64,000 nucleotides of DNA from an uncultured Parabacteroides sp. (GTDB taxonomy: Bacteria > Bacteroidota > Bacteroidia > Bacteroidales > Tannerellaceae), in NCBI GenBank assembly GCA_934718155.1, contig CAKUZF010000007.1, positions 1 to 64,000 of the forward strand, given 5' to 3'. Under the pieces are notes generated by a model. It was not told the origin of the DNA and ran no database searches. It saw only the letters and a program-made list of their open reading frames with translations. Position 1 is the first letter of the stretch. The number at the start of each line of letters is the position of its first letter. Shown here one piece after another: positions 25,814 through 34,434 of the stretch. Made by a program: the position numbers and the translations under genes.

Positions 25814-27121
25814 TTAGTCAACACGCTCTATATGCGCCCCGATGCGATTCAAACGCTTATCGATGTCTTGATAGCCTCTGTCGATCTGGTCGATGTTGTG
25901 GATCACGCTCCGCCCCTCGGCGCTCATGGCAGCGATCAGCAGCGCAATGCCCGCACGGATGTCGGGCGAGACCATCGTAGAGCTCCGTAGCTTGAAGCGG
26001 TTACCCAATCCGATCACCGTCGCCCGGTGAGGGTCGCACAAGATGATCTGCGCCCCCATGTCGATCAGTTTATCCACGAAGAAGAGGCGACTTTCGAACA
26101 TCTTCTGATGAATCAGCACGCTGCCTTCGGCCTGTGTGGCCACAACCAGGAAGACACTCAGCAGGTCGGGAGTCAGTCCCGGCCAAGGCGCATCAGCTAT
26201 CGTCATGATCGAGCCGTCGATGAAGGTCTCGATCTGATAGGAGTCGTGGCGAGGAATGTAGATGTCGTCGCCACGCTGCTCGACAGTGATGCCCAGTCGC
26301 CTAAAGGCATCGGGGATGATGCCCAAATTGGCATACCCCGTGCGCTTGATCGTGATCTCCGACCCCGTCATCGCCGCCATGCCAATAAAGCTACCCACCT
26401 CGATCATATCAGGCAAGATGGTATGCTCCGTGCCACGCAGCGAGCCGACCCCCTCGATGGTCAGCAAGTTAGAGCCAACGCCCGAGATGCGTGCGCCCAT
26501 ACGGTTGAGCATGGCCGAGAGCTGCTGCAGGTAGGGCTCGCAAGCCGCATTGTAGATCGTGGTCGTCCCCTCGGCCAGCACGGCAGCCATCAAGATATTA
26601 GCCGTACCCGTCACCGAAGCCTCATCGAGCAGCATGTATGCGCCCCGCAACCCGTCGGAAGCCACCTCATAGAGTTGTCGTTCGGCATCGTAGCTGAAGT
26701 GAGCACCCAGTCGTTGTATGCCCTGAAAGTGTGTGTCGAGCCTGCGGCGGCCTATCTTGTCGCCTCCCGGTTTAGGGATCAACGCCCGTCCGAAGCGAGC
26801 CACAAGAGGTCCGACGATCATCACCGAGCCTCGCAGGCTCGCACTGCGGCGCAAGAAATCGGCCGTCTCGAGATAGTTCAAGTCTACCCGGTCGGCCTGA
26901 AAGGCATAGCTTCCGGGAGCCAGTTGCTCCACGCAGACACCCATGTCGCGCAACAGGTCGATCAAGTTGTTCACGTCGAGGATGTCGGGCACGTTGTGGA
27001 TCGTCACCCGCTCGGCGGTCAGCAACGTGGCACAGATCACCTCCAATGCCTCGTTCTTCGCCCCCTGTGGCACGATCTCACCCGCCATGCGGCAGCCGCC
27101 CTCAATCACGAACGAGCTCAT
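25814..27121 (-). CDS. murA: UDP-GlcNAc 1-carboxyvinyltransferase, Asp variant
   Basis: First committed step of peptidoglycan synthesis, transferring enolpyruvate from PEP to UDP-GlcNAc. The protein has 435 residues and is complete. GAKNEALEVICATLL holds the Lys22-Asn23 pair. The active-site loop reads PKPGGDKIGRRRLDTH: Asp121 replaces the Cys that fosfomycin alkylates (Cys115 in E. coli). The same change in mycobacterial and chlamydial MurA gives natural fosfomycin resistance. Its start overlaps the DUF4290 stop by 4 bp (ATGA), so translation is coupled. Confidence 0.96.
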   Translation of the reverse strand: MSSFVIEGGCRMAGEIVPQGAKNEALEVICATLLTAERVTIHNVPDILDVNNLIDLLRDMGVCVEQLAPGSYAFQADRVDLNYLETADFLRRSASLRGSVMIVGPLVARFGRALIPKPGGDKIGRRRLDTHFQGIQRLGAHFSYDAERQLYEVASDGLRGAYMLLDEASVTGTANILMAAVLAEGTTTIYNAACEPYLQQLSAMLNRMGARISGVGSNLLTIEGVGSLRGTEHTILPDMIEVGSFIGMAAMTGSEITIKRTGYANLGIIPDAFRRLGITVEQRGDDIYIPRHDSYQIETFIDGSIMTIADAPWPGLTPDLLSVFLVVATQAEGSVLIHQKMFESRLFFVDKLIDMGAQIILCDPHRATVIGLGNRFKLRSSTMVSPDIRAGIALLIAAMSAEGRSVIHNIDQIDRGYQDIDKRLNRIGAHIERVD

Positions 27122-27855
27122 TGCGCCTGCTGTTGGGGTTGTCTTTTCTGTTGTTTGCGGGCGTTGCTCTGCGGGCCCTTAGCAGCGGGCTGCTGGTTCT
27201 TGCGCTGTGCGCCTCCCTTGGCGGCAGGCTGCTGGTTCTTGCGCGGCGCACCGCCCTTACCCTGCTGTTGCAGGTTGCGCTGAGCATTGCTGTTGCAGAT
27301 GCGCAACAGGTCGCGACCTTCAAGGAGCTTCATCTGTTCCGGTTTGCGCACGATGTCCCAGCCCGACAACTCGGCCATATCCTTCAATATTTTGTCGTTA
27401 TCCACCGAGTCTTTATTCCAAAGCAGGTAGTCCAGCTTCAGATGCGTAGCCAGCAGGTGCACCAGGCGCTCCTTTTCAGGGCCTTCGGCCATTCCCTTGG
27501 CATAGTCGATCATGCGCTCCATCGTGTTGCCATAGTGGCGATAGCGGATGCGGTGCTTCGGGTAGGGCAAGCGCTGCGGACGCTGGAAAAGCTCCTCTGG
27601 CTTCACCACGTCGTAGGGATAGTCTATATCCAACTTGAAATCGGCCATAATCGCCAAATGGTCCCACAGAATATGCTTAAAGTTGTTTACGTCGCGCAGA
27701 TGGGGAAACAGGTTTCCCATGATGCTAATGATTGTGTGTGCGCAACGTGTCCGCTCTTCGCGGTCGGCAATGGTCAAGCAGTGATCGACCATGTTCTGAA
27801 TATTTCGGCCATAATCGGGCAAGGCCAATCGTTTCTCTTCAGTGTTATATTTCAT
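27118..27855 (-). CDS. DUF4290 family protein
   Basis: Bacteroidetes-specific protein of unknown function, normally upstream of murA. The start is taken at MKYNTEEKRLALPDYGRNIQ (245 residues) because the promoter box lies between it and the next upstream ATG. The conserved part (about 1-190) is helical with many His and Arg residues, for example PYPKHRIRYRHYGNTMERMI. The tail is basic and Gln-rich with two copies of RKNQQPAAKG. The tail may bind nucleic acid or ribosomes; that is a guess from composition. Confidence 0.88.
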   Translation of the reverse strand: MKYNTEEKRLALPDYGRNIQNMVDHCLTIADREERTRCAHTIISIMGNLFPHLRDVNNFKHILWDHLAIMADFKLDIDYPYDVVKPEELFQRPQRLPYPKHRIRYRHYGNTMERMIDYAKGMAEGPEKERLVHLLATHLKLDYLLWNKDSVDNDKILKDMAELSGWDIVRKPEQMKLLEGRDLLRICNSNAQRNLQQQGKGGAPRKNQQPAAKGGAQRKNQQPAAKGPQSNARKQQKRQPQQQAQ

Positions 27856-27875
27856 CTTCAAAATTTGTTTACCCG

Positions 27876-27937
27876 CGAAGATACGCATTATAATTGGATA
27901 TGTTCGGGTTTTGGTATCACAAATTTTCGTACCTTCG
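27876..27937. promoter_or_regulatory. Symmetric divergent promoters, DUF4290 and mlaE
   Basis: CGCGAAGATACG (27873-27884) and CGTACCTTCGCG (27928-27939) are near-perfect inverted copies. They contain TATCTTCG on the minus strand and TACCTTCG on the plus strand, a C-variant of TAnnTTTG, placed as -7 boxes for the two divergent operons. Confidence 0.45.
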
Positions 27938-27973
27938 CGAACGTGTCAAACGTAAAACAACAAAGGAAACAAC

Positions 27974-28720
27974 ATGAACAAAGCCTTACATAGCGTGGGC
28001 GAGTACACGCTTCTGATGATGAAAAGCATCACCATCCCCGACCGTTGGAGCATGTTTTTCAAGCAACTCGCCAAGGAGATCTACAAACTGGGCGTGGACT
28101 CGCTTTGGATTGTCGTGATCATCTCCATCTTCATCGGAACCGTGATCGCCATCCAGATCTCGCTCAATATCAACTCGCCGCTCATCCCTAAATTCACCAT
28201 CGGCTACACCACCCGCGAGATCATCCTCCTGGAGTTCTCCAGCTCCATCATGGCGCTGATCCTGGCCGGAAAGGTTGGCAGCAACATCGCCTCCGAGATC
28301 GGCACGATGCGTGTCACGGAGCAGATCGACGCCATGGAGATCATGGGCGTAAACTCCGCCAACTTCCTGATCCTCCCCAAGATGGTGGGATTGATGATGT
28401 TCATCCCCGTGCTGGTGATCTTCAGCATGTTCACGGGTATCTGCGGCGGCATCTTCGCCAGCTACTCCTCGGCCACCAACATGACGCCGGCCGACTTCGA
28501 GTATGGCCTGCAGTTCTATTTCACGGAGTTCTACATCTGGTACTCCATCATCAAATCGATCATCTACGCCTTCATCATCTCTTCCATCGCCTCCTACTTC
28601 GGCTACAACGTCAAAGGTGGCGCACTCGAGGTGGGCAAGGCCAGCACCAACGCCGTGGTGATCAGCAGCGTCATGATCCTGTTGGCCGACGTGATTCTCA
28701 CGCAGCTCATGCTGACCTGA
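27974..28720 (+). CDS. mlaE: MlaE-type ABC transporter permease
   Basis: Inner-membrane permease (248 residues, about five helices) of an MCE-type phospholipid transporter that maintains outer-membrane lipid asymmetry. IFIGTVIAIQISLNINSPL, LAGKVGSNIASEIGTMRVTE and QIDAMEIMGVNSANFLILPK are the characteristic MlaE segments, the last being the coupling region. Its ATPase follows after 112 bp. The MCE-domain substrate-binding subunit (MlaD) usually found next is not in this window. Confidence 0.9.
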   Translation: MNKALHSVGEYTLLMMKSITIPDRWSMFFKQLAKEIYKLGVDSLWIVVIISIFIGTVIAIQISLNINSPLIPKFTIGYTTREIILLEFSSSIMALILAGKVGSNIASEIGTMRVTEQIDAMEIMGVNSANFLILPKMVGLMMFIPVLVIFSMFTGICGGIFASYSSATNMTPADFEYGLQFYFTEFYIWYSIIKSIIYAFIISSIASYFGYNVKGGALEVGKASTNAVVISSVMILLADVILTQLMLT

Positions 28721-28832
28721 GGCAAGCTAAGGCGAACCAACCAACCGATAAGCGAACAAGGGCTCGCTGCCCGTTGCGCCCCCCAAGAGTGAGGCCCATG
28801 GAGCGAGCCGCGACAAACTATAAAAGCATACT

Positions 28833-29618
28833 ATGATCGAAGTAAAGCATATCATCAAGTCGTTCGAGGGACGCACCGTCCTGAAAGACATCAGCGCCCT
28901 TTTCGAAGAGGGCAAGACCAACCTCATCATCGGCCGAAGCGGATCGGGCAAGACCGTAATGATCAAAAACATCATCGGGCTCATGCGCCCCGACTCCGGG
29001 CAGATACTCTACGACGGGCGCAACTTGCTGACCATGAACAAACGCGAGCTGAACCATCTGCGCCGCGAGATGGGCATGCTGTTCCAAGGCTCAGCCCTGT
29101 TCGACAGCATGACGGTGCTCGAAAACGTGATGTTCCCCCTCGATATGTTCTCCGACGCACCCGCCAAGGAGCGACGCTCACGCGCCGAGTTCTGCCTCGA
29201 GCGAGTCAACCTGTCTGAGGCGGGCCACCTCTACCCCTCCGAGATCAGCGGCGGCATGATGAAGCGAGCCGCCATAGCCCGCGCCATCTCGCTCAACCCC
29301 AAGTACCTCTTCTGCGACGAGCCCAACTCGGGCCTCGACCCGAAGACGTCGCTTCTGATCGACGACTTGATCCACGACATCACCGTGGAGTATAAGATGA
29401 CGACCGTAATCAACACCCACGACATGAACTCGGTGATCAACATCGGCGACAACATCGTCTTCATCAAAGAGGGCGTTAAGGAGTGGCAGGGCACGAAAGA
29501 GCAGGTCATCACCTCCAACAACAAAGCGCTCAACGACTTCATCTTCGCCTCCGACCTGTTCCGAAAGGTGAAAGAGGTCGAGCTGCAGGAGGAAGAAGAG
29601 GCGAAAAAGCAAGCCTAA
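28833..29618 (+). CDS. mlaF: MlaF-type ABC transporter ATPase
   Basis: ATP-binding subunit (261 residues) pairing with MlaE. IIGRSGSGKTVMIKNIIGL is the Walker A loop, ISGGMMKRAAIARAI the signature, and KYLFCDEPNSGLDPKTS the Walker B with D-loop. The signature with SGGM and MKR is typical of the MlaF/Ttg2A branch. A strong terminator follows at 29667, so the operon ends here without mlaD. Confidence 0.92.
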   Translation: MIEVKHIIKSFEGRTVLKDISALFEEGKTNLIIGRSGSGKTVMIKNIIGLMRPDSGQILYDGRNLLTMNKRELNHLRREMGMLFQGSALFDSMTVLENVMFPLDMFSDAPAKERRSRAEFCLERVNLSEAGHLYPSEISGGMMKRAAIARAISLNPKYLFCDEPNSGLDPKTSLLIDDLIHDITVEYKMTTVINTHDMNSVINIGDNIVFIKEGVKEWQGTKEQVITSNNKALNDFIFASDLFRKVKEVELQEEEEAKKQA

Positions 29619-29666
29619 GCCACCCTAACTCAAGCTTATGTATTTTACCGTGGCTACCCCATACAC

Positions 29667-29705
29667 ATCGCCCGTCGTTTTCAGAAGCGACGGGCGATCT
29701 TTCTT
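29667..29705 (+). terminator. Terminator of mlaEF
   Basis: ATCGCCCGTCG and CGACGGGCGAT form an 11-bp perfect stem followed by CTTTCTTT. Confidence 0.85.
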
Positions 29706-29778
29706 TCCTGAAAACCACCAACGAACAACAGGCTTTTCGCCTCCGAAATTTGCGCATCCGCAGTTTGACCAATAAAAA

Positions 29779-29803
29779 AAGGTGTATCATTCTGACACAC
29801 CTT
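29779..29803 (-). terminator. Terminator of the ABM gene
   Basis: AAGGTGT-TCA and TGA-ACACCTT pair with one internal mismatch; on the minus strand a T-run follows. Confidence 0.7.
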
Positions 29804-29827
29804 CTCTATATAACGTTGGAGCAACGC

Positions 29828-30103
29828 TTAGAACTCAAACTGCTCAAGTTTCATCTTGCCCAAAGACTGGATCTTCGGCACCAAAGTCGTGAAGTGGGGA
29901 GCGTGCATGTGCACATCAAGGCAAGCGGCGTCGGTCCATGTTTCGCAAATCATCATCACTTCAGGGCGAGTGCCACTCTCGAAAATATCATAAGCGACGC
30001 AGCCTTTATCATTCAACGATTTTGCCACCAATTCCTTGCAAGCGGCCAGCAATTCAGCGCGATTCTCTGCGCTCACTTCAATAAAGCAATTCAAACGAAT
30101 CAT
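29828..30103 (-). CDS. ABM family quinol monooxygenase-like protein
   Basis: A single 91-residue ABM domain (dimeric ferredoxin fold), as in YgiN-type quinol monooxygenases. KGCVAYDIFESGTRPEVMM and CETWTDAACLDVHMHAPHF carry the family core and the His of the active site. There is no signal peptide, so it is cytoplasmic. The true reaction is unknown. It is a single-gene unit with its own terminator. Confidence 0.88.
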   Translation of the reverse strand: MIRLNCFIEVSAENRAELLAACKELVAKSLNDKGCVAYDIFESGTRPEVMMICETWTDAACLDVHMHAPHFTTLVPKIQSLGKMKLEQFEF

Positions 30104-30192
30104 AGTATTCTTAATTTAAAAGTCGTGTGCTTAAATGGTAAGCACGTCGCAAACTTACACAAAAAAGTTCGGTTTTATTTCGCCAGAACTCC

Positions 30193-30200
30193 TATATTTG
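30193..30200 (+). promoter_or_regulatory. -7 box of the GtrA-like gene
   Basis: TATATTTG, 26 bp before the ATG at 30227. Confidence 0.55.
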
Positions 30201-30226
30201 CCGCCGAATTAAGGAATTTAACAGAA

Positions 30227-30610
30227 ATGAAAGAATCTACACGCATCTTGCGATTTGCCATCGTGGGCACCATGAACGCCGCTATCGCGGCATTGGTCAT
30301 TTGGGTCTTGATGGACTTGTTGGGATGCAACTACTTGTGGGCAAACCTGGCAGGCTATGCGGCTTCGCTCATCAACAATTTTTTGTGGAGCAAATATTGG
30401 GTATTTGCGTCTCGCCAAAGTCATTTCGCCCGCGAGATTCCGCTCTTCCTGTTTGCCTTTGGTAGCGCCTATACGGCTCAATTCCTCTTCCTGCTGCTCG
30501 CGGTGGAGGGAATTGGCCTGAATGCTTACCTTGGTCAGTTCCTCGGCCTCTTTGTTTACGGCGCCGTTAATTTCATCCTAAATCGGAAAGTGACATTCAA
30601 GCAGCAATAG
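30227..30610 (+). CDS. GtrA-like membrane protein
   Basis: A 127-residue protein with four membrane helices, starting MKESTRILRFAIVGTMNAAI. NYLWANLAGYAASLINNFLW with SKYWVFA and the ending AVNFILNRKVTFKQQ are the standard GtrA/DPMS signatures. Family members move undecaprenyl-phosphate-linked sugars or help polysaccharide assembly. The frame is open far upstream, but the -7 box and family length support this start. No glycosyltransferase gene is adjacent. Confidence 0.88.
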   Translation: MKESTRILRFAIVGTMNAAIAALVIWVLMDLLGCNYLWANLAGYAASLINNFLWSKYWVFASRQSHFAREIPLFLFAFGSAYTAQFLFLLLAVEGIGLNAYLGQFLGLFVYGAVNFILNRKVTFKQQ

Positions 30611-30689
30611 CTAGTCAGCAAGCCTTGGTGAAAAGGACGAATTTCGATGGCCATCGGCGTGATAAACCACGGCCGTCGTTGTATGAAAC

Positions 30690-30772
30690 CACGGGCAACG
30701 AAATTTATCGGCACGGGCAACGAAATTTCAAACCACGGGCAACGAAATTTCAAACCACGGGCAACGAAATTT
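30690..30772. repeat. Four tandem 22-bp repeats
   Basis: CACGGGCAACGAAATTT occurs at 30690, 30712, 30734 and 30756, with an exact 22-bp period. Five variable or partly conserved bases (TCAAA in two copies) fill the gap. The period is not a multiple of three and no gene runs through. A weaker copy may precede at about 30635. The array lies behind the GtrA-like gene. Confidence 0.85.
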
Positions 30773-30818
30773 ACGCAAATCCCTTTGTTTTTCGCAAAAG
30801 GCGAGCATATCGTTTTTC

Positions 30819-30858
30819 TTTTTTTGTAAGCGTATATATATATACGCTTACAAAAAAA
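30819..30858. terminator. Perfect 40-bp palindrome with T/A flanks
   Basis: Two 20-bp arms meet without a loop: the left arm ends GTAAGCGTATATA and the right begins TATATACGCTTAC, flanked by T7 and A13. It lies between the converging GtrA-like and folK genes, so a bidirectional terminator is likely. The rest of 30859-30970 shows only poly-A/T tracts. Confidence 0.7.
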
Positions 30859-30970
30859 AAAAAATCAATATCTGATAGCCGGGCGCCCCCCAAAAAGCCG
30901 TTTTTTTTTACAATAAAATTGGTATTGCGCCTGTCTATACCAAGAGGGTGCGCCGTGTGGAAAAAGTCAA

Positions 30971-31336
30971 TCACATCATCGCCATCAGCTCCCGCACAAA
31001 GGGGCGCTCCAGGTCGGCAGGCTTCAGAATTTGGTCGTTCCACTGGATGAGGTCGATATCGATAGGCATCTGTCCGGAGGCCTTGTCGGCAGGTCGGCGG
31101 CCAATCTCCCACTCCATCTGCTTCAGGGCGGCCCGCACCTCCTCCACCGGCTCCTCCGTGTGTAGGATGGCCACCTGGTTGAGGTAGTGCGGAGCGGCAG
31201 GGTCGCCAATCGCCTCCGTCTCCATCAGCGGCGAGAGGCGTATGTCGGCAAAATGGGCGCACAGCATCGTAGCGGCACGCTCCATGTGGCGCGACGCGTC
31301 GCAATTCGACCCAAGGCAGAGGAAAGCCGAACTCAT
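30971..31336 (-). CDS. folK: Hydroxymethyldihydropterin pyrophosphokinase (HPPK), short form
   Basis: Activates hydroxymethyldihydropterin with ATP in folate synthesis. FLCLGSNCDASRHMERAATM is the N-terminal motif and IEWRR-like MEWEIGRRPADK with MPIDIDLIQWND holds the two Mg-binding Asp residues. At 121 residues it is shorter than the usual 150 or more, and the common GPR before the Asp pair reads GQM here. It still looks functional but is divergent. Its start overlaps the lipoprotein stop by 4 bp. Confidence 0.8.
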   Translation of the reverse strand: MSSAFLCLGSNCDASRHMERAATMLCAHFADIRLSPLMETEAIGDPAAPHYLNQVAILHTEEPVEEVRAALKQMEWEIGRRPADKASGQMPIDIDLIQWNDQILKPADLERPFVRELMAMM

Positions 31337-31815
31337 TTCAGCTTCTGGTCGTTGAACACGGTGATTCTCTTCACCAACTCGATGAACGACTGGGGGAAGA
31401 CCTGCTTATCGGCGCTGCGGATAGAGATGAACTTTTCCTTGCCGCCGCTTGAGAGAGAAATCTGATAGACAAGGTCGTTCATGCCATTTTTTGGAGTCGA
31501 TTCGAAACCGTAGGAATCCTTCATCGAGAAGAAATCCACGTCGGCGATCAGCTGGCTCAACTCGGCATACTCATCGTCGGTCAACACGCCCTCGACCACC
31601 TTCGGGTCGCGCTTGCGAGCGAAGTTATCCATGAAGTAGTCGATGCGCTCCACCTTGTAGTGCTTCTCACTATCCATCGAAAGCATCACCTTGAAATTAT
31701 CCACACTCTCCACACTATAGCTGAACTCGAAGGCTCCCAAGTCACGCTTACATCCTGTCAGCGAGAGGATTAAAAGAAGGGCCGCAAAGACCGACCATCT
31801 GATTTGTCTTTTCAT
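31333..31815 (-). CDS. Lipoprotein of unknown function
   Basis: A 160-residue protein with a lipoprotein signal, ALLLILSLTGC (lipidated Cys22). The mature part is a soluble alpha-beta domain with FEFSYSVESVDNFKVMLSMD, KVERIDYFMDNFARK and VYQISLSSGGKEKFISIRS. I do not recognise a family. It is first in a two-gene unit with folK (ATGA overlap), a link that looks positional rather than functional. Confidence 0.75.
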   Translation of the reverse strand: MKRQIRWSVFAALLLILSLTGCKRDLGAFEFSYSVESVDNFKVMLSMDSEKHYKVERIDYFMDNFARKRDPKVVEGVLTDDEYAELSQLIADVDFFSMKDSYGFESTPKNGMNDLVYQISLSSGGKEKFISIRSADKQVFPQSFIELVKRITVFNDQKLK

Positions 31816-31872
31816 CGCTTGTTATTTTAAATTTATTAGCGCGAACATACACAAAAAACACGAGAAACAAAT

Positions 31873-31880
31873 TACCTTTG
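31873..31880 (+). promoter_or_regulatory. -7 box of feoAB
   Basis: TACCTTTG, 59 bp before the feoAB ATG. No Fur-like operator was recognised. Confidence 0.55.
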
Positions 31881-31939
31881 CTTCATAAAAGCGGAAGGGC
31901 GGGGTGGTTCCTCCTCCGGCATAAAAGGCAAAAAAGATT

Positions 31940-34411
31940 ATGAGATTATCAGAGCTTCGCACAGGCGAGAAAGGCGTTATAGTGAAAGTGATGGGACGTG
32001 GGGCGTTCCGCAAACGTATTATCGAGATGGGGTTCATCCGCGGTAAGGAGGTGACGGTGGTGCAGAACGCGCCGCTGAAGGACCCGATTCACTACCGGGT
32101 GATGGGCTACGACGTGTCGCTCCGACGCTCCGACGCGGCGTTGATCGAGGTGGTCAGCGCGGCGGAGTTCGAAGAGGAACAGCGCGGCAAGGGCAATGAG
32201 CGCCCGGCCGACTCCTACCTGCTCCCCTCTGACGAGGAGCTGCAGGCGATGGCCCTGCACAAAGGCAAGACCATCAACGTGGCCCTGGTGGGCAACCCCA
32301 ACTGCGGCAAGACCTCGCTCTTCAATTTCGCCTCGGGTGCGCACGAACACGTGGGCAACTACAGCGGCGTGACGGTCGATGCCAAGGAGGGCACCTTCCA
32401 GCAGGACGGCTACACCTTCAAGATTGTCGATCTGCCGGGCACCTACTCCCTCTCAGCTTACACGCCCGAGGAGCTCTACGTGCGCAAGCACCTCAACGAG
32501 GAGCAGCCCGACGTGGTGATCAACGTGGTCGATGCCTCTAACCTGGAGCGCAACCTCTACCTCACCTCGCAGCTGATCGACATGGACGAGCGCATGGTGA
32601 TCGCCCTCAACATGTACGACGAACTGGAGCGACAAGGCAACAAGTTCGACTACGAATCGTTGGCGCGCATGATTGGCACCCCCATCATACCAACCGTCAG
32701 CAAGAACGGACAGGGCATCGAGGCGCTGTTTCGCCGCGTGATACAGGTGTATGAGGAGCAAGACCCCGTGATCCGCCACGTGCACATCAACTACGGCGAA
32801 AGCCTGGAACAGGGCATCAGGACGCTAAAGCGGCTATTAAGCCAACGAGGCGAGGTGCCCGTGAGCCTCTCGCGCCGATTCCTCTCCATCAAGTTGCTGG
32901 AGCGCGACCGCGAGATCGAGGAGGTGGTAAGAGCCCTACCCGACGGCGAGCAGATCCTGAAAGAGCGCGACCACGTGGCGCAGCAGATAGAAGACTTGCT
33001 GAAGGAGGACTGCGAGACGGCCCTGACCGATGCCCGCTACGGCTTCATCTCAGGCGCCCTGCGGGAAACTTTCGAGCAGAACAAGATCAAGGAGGCGACC
33101 AGTACGCAGATCATCGACCTCTTCGTGACGCACAAGGTGCTGGGATTCCCAATCTTCCTGCTCTTCATGTGGATCATGTTCGAGGCCACCTTCCGGCTGG
33201 GCAACTACCCGATGGAGTGGATCGAATCGCTCGTGGAATGGGTGGGCAGCTTCGTCAGACAACACATGGCCGAGGGGGCACTGAAAGACCTGCTGGTGGA
33301 TGGCATCATCGGAGGCGTGGGCGGCGTGATCGTCTTCCTTCCCAATATATTGATACTCTACTTTTTCATTTCTTTCATGGAAGACTCGGGCTACATGGCC
33401 CGGGCCGCCTTCATCATGGATAAGATCATGCACAAGATGGGGCTGCACGGCAAATCGTTCATTCCCTTGGTAATGGGCTTCGGCTGCAACGTGCCAGCCG
33501 TGATGGCCACCCGCACCATCGAGAGCCGCAATAGCCGCATGATCACGATGCTGATCACGCCGTTGATGAGCTGCAGCGCACGCCTGCCGCTCTACGTGTT
33601 GCTGACGGGAGCCTTCTTCCCCAAGAACGGCGGCGCGGTGATGCTCCTGCTCTACGCGACAGGCATCTGCATGGCGGTGGTGATGGCGCGCCTGTTCCGC
33701 CGCTTCCTGTTCAACGGCGAAGACGTTCCCTTCGTGATGGAGCTTCCGCCCTACCGCATGCCGACTGGCAAATCGATCCTGCTCCACATGTGGGAGAAGG
33801 CGAAGCAATACCTGCGCAAGATGGGCGGCATCATCCTGGTAGGTTCCATCCTGATCTGGTTCTTGGGCTACTTCCCCCGCGAAACGGCCAACACGGCTCG
33901 CTTCGAGCAACAGACGGCGGCCCTGCAAAGCCTGCCCGACTCACCCTCAAAAAGCGAGAAGCTGGCGCAAATCGCCCAGCAGCAGCACATCGACCACCAG
34001 CAACACTCCTACATCGGACAGATCGGACAGGCTATTGAGCCCATCGTGAAGCCCCTGGGATTCAACTGGAAAATCAGCGTCAGCCTACTGAGCGGCATGG
34101 CGGCCAAGGAAATCGTAGTCAGCACGCTGAGCGTGCTCTACACGGGCGACGAGACCGACGAACAGACCCTGAGCGAGCGCCTGCAGGCCGACACCGATGC
34201 CGAGGGGCATTTGCTATTCTCACCACTCGTGGCCCTCAGCTTGATGATCTTCGTGCTGCTCTACTTTCCCTGTGTGGCGACAGTCAGCGCCATTGTCAAC
34301 GAATCAGGCTCTTGGCGTTGGGGCCTGTTTGTGGTGGTTTATACCTGTAGCTTGGCGTGGGTCTGCTCCTTCATCGTCTATCAAACGGGGCGCCTCTTCG
34401 TCGGGCTATAA
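31940..34411 (+). CDS. feoB: Fused ferrous iron transporter FeoA-FeoB
   Basis: Imports Fe2+ across the inner membrane. Residues 1-75 are a FeoA SH3-like domain (FRKRIIEMGFIRGKEVTVV). A linker leads to the GTPase: ALVGNPNCGKTSLFN (G1, about 115-129), VDLPGTYSLSAYTPEE (G3) and ALNMYDELE (G4). The membrane part has the two Gate repeats, including GFGCNVPAVMATRTIESR and SGMAAKEIVVSTLSVLY. The full length is 823 residues. The FeoA-FeoB fusion is common in Bacteroidetes. It converges on the MATE gene with a 23-bp gap. Confidence 0.96.
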   Translation: MRLSELRTGEKGVIVKVMGRGAFRKRIIEMGFIRGKEVTVVQNAPLKDPIHYRVMGYDVSLRRSDAALIEVVSAAEFEEEQRGKGNERPADSYLLPSDEELQAMALHKGKTINVALVGNPNCGKTSLFNFASGAHEHVGNYSGVTVDAKEGTFQQDGYTFKIVDLPGTYSLSAYTPEELYVRKHLNEEQPDVVINVVDASNLERNLYLTSQLIDMDERMVIALNMYDELERQGNKFDYESLARMIGTPIIPTVSKNGQGIEALFRRVIQVYEEQDPVIRHVHINYGESLEQGIRTLKRLLSQRGEVPVSLSRRFLSIKLLERDREIEEVVRALPDGEQILKERDHVAQQIEDLLKEDCETALTDARYGFISGALRETFEQNKIKEATSTQIIDLFVTHKVLGFPIFLLFMWIMFEATFRLGNYPMEWIESLVEWVGSFVRQHMAEGALKDLLVDGIIGGVGGVIVFLPNILILYFFISFMEDSGYMARAAFIMDKIMHKMGLHGKSFIPLVMGFGCNVPAVMATRTIESRNSRMITMLITPLMSCSARLPLYVLLTGAFFPKNGGAVMLLLYATGICMAVVMARLFRRFLFNGEDVPFVMELPPYRMPTGKSILLHMWEKAKQYLRKMGGIILVGSILIWFLGYFPRETANTARFEQQTAALQSLPDSPSKSEKLAQIAQQQHIDHQQHSYIGQIGQAIEPIVKPLGFNWKISVSLLSGMAAKEIVVSTLSVLYTGDETDEQTLSERLQADTDAEGHLLFSPLVALSLMIFVLLYFPCVATVSAIVNESGSWRWGLFVVVYTCSLAWVCSFIVYQTGRLFVGL

Positions 34412-34434
34412 GCAACAGAGGGAGGGGCGTTTGG

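Noticed and set aside
26027..27283. A 418-codon plus-strand frame opposite murA and DUF4290
   Set aside because: Antisense shadow of two conserved genes, with no recognisable domain and no promoter.
30690..30772. CRISPR array
   Set aside because: The repeated part is 17 bp and the spacer only 5 bp and partly conserved; there are no cas genes nearby.
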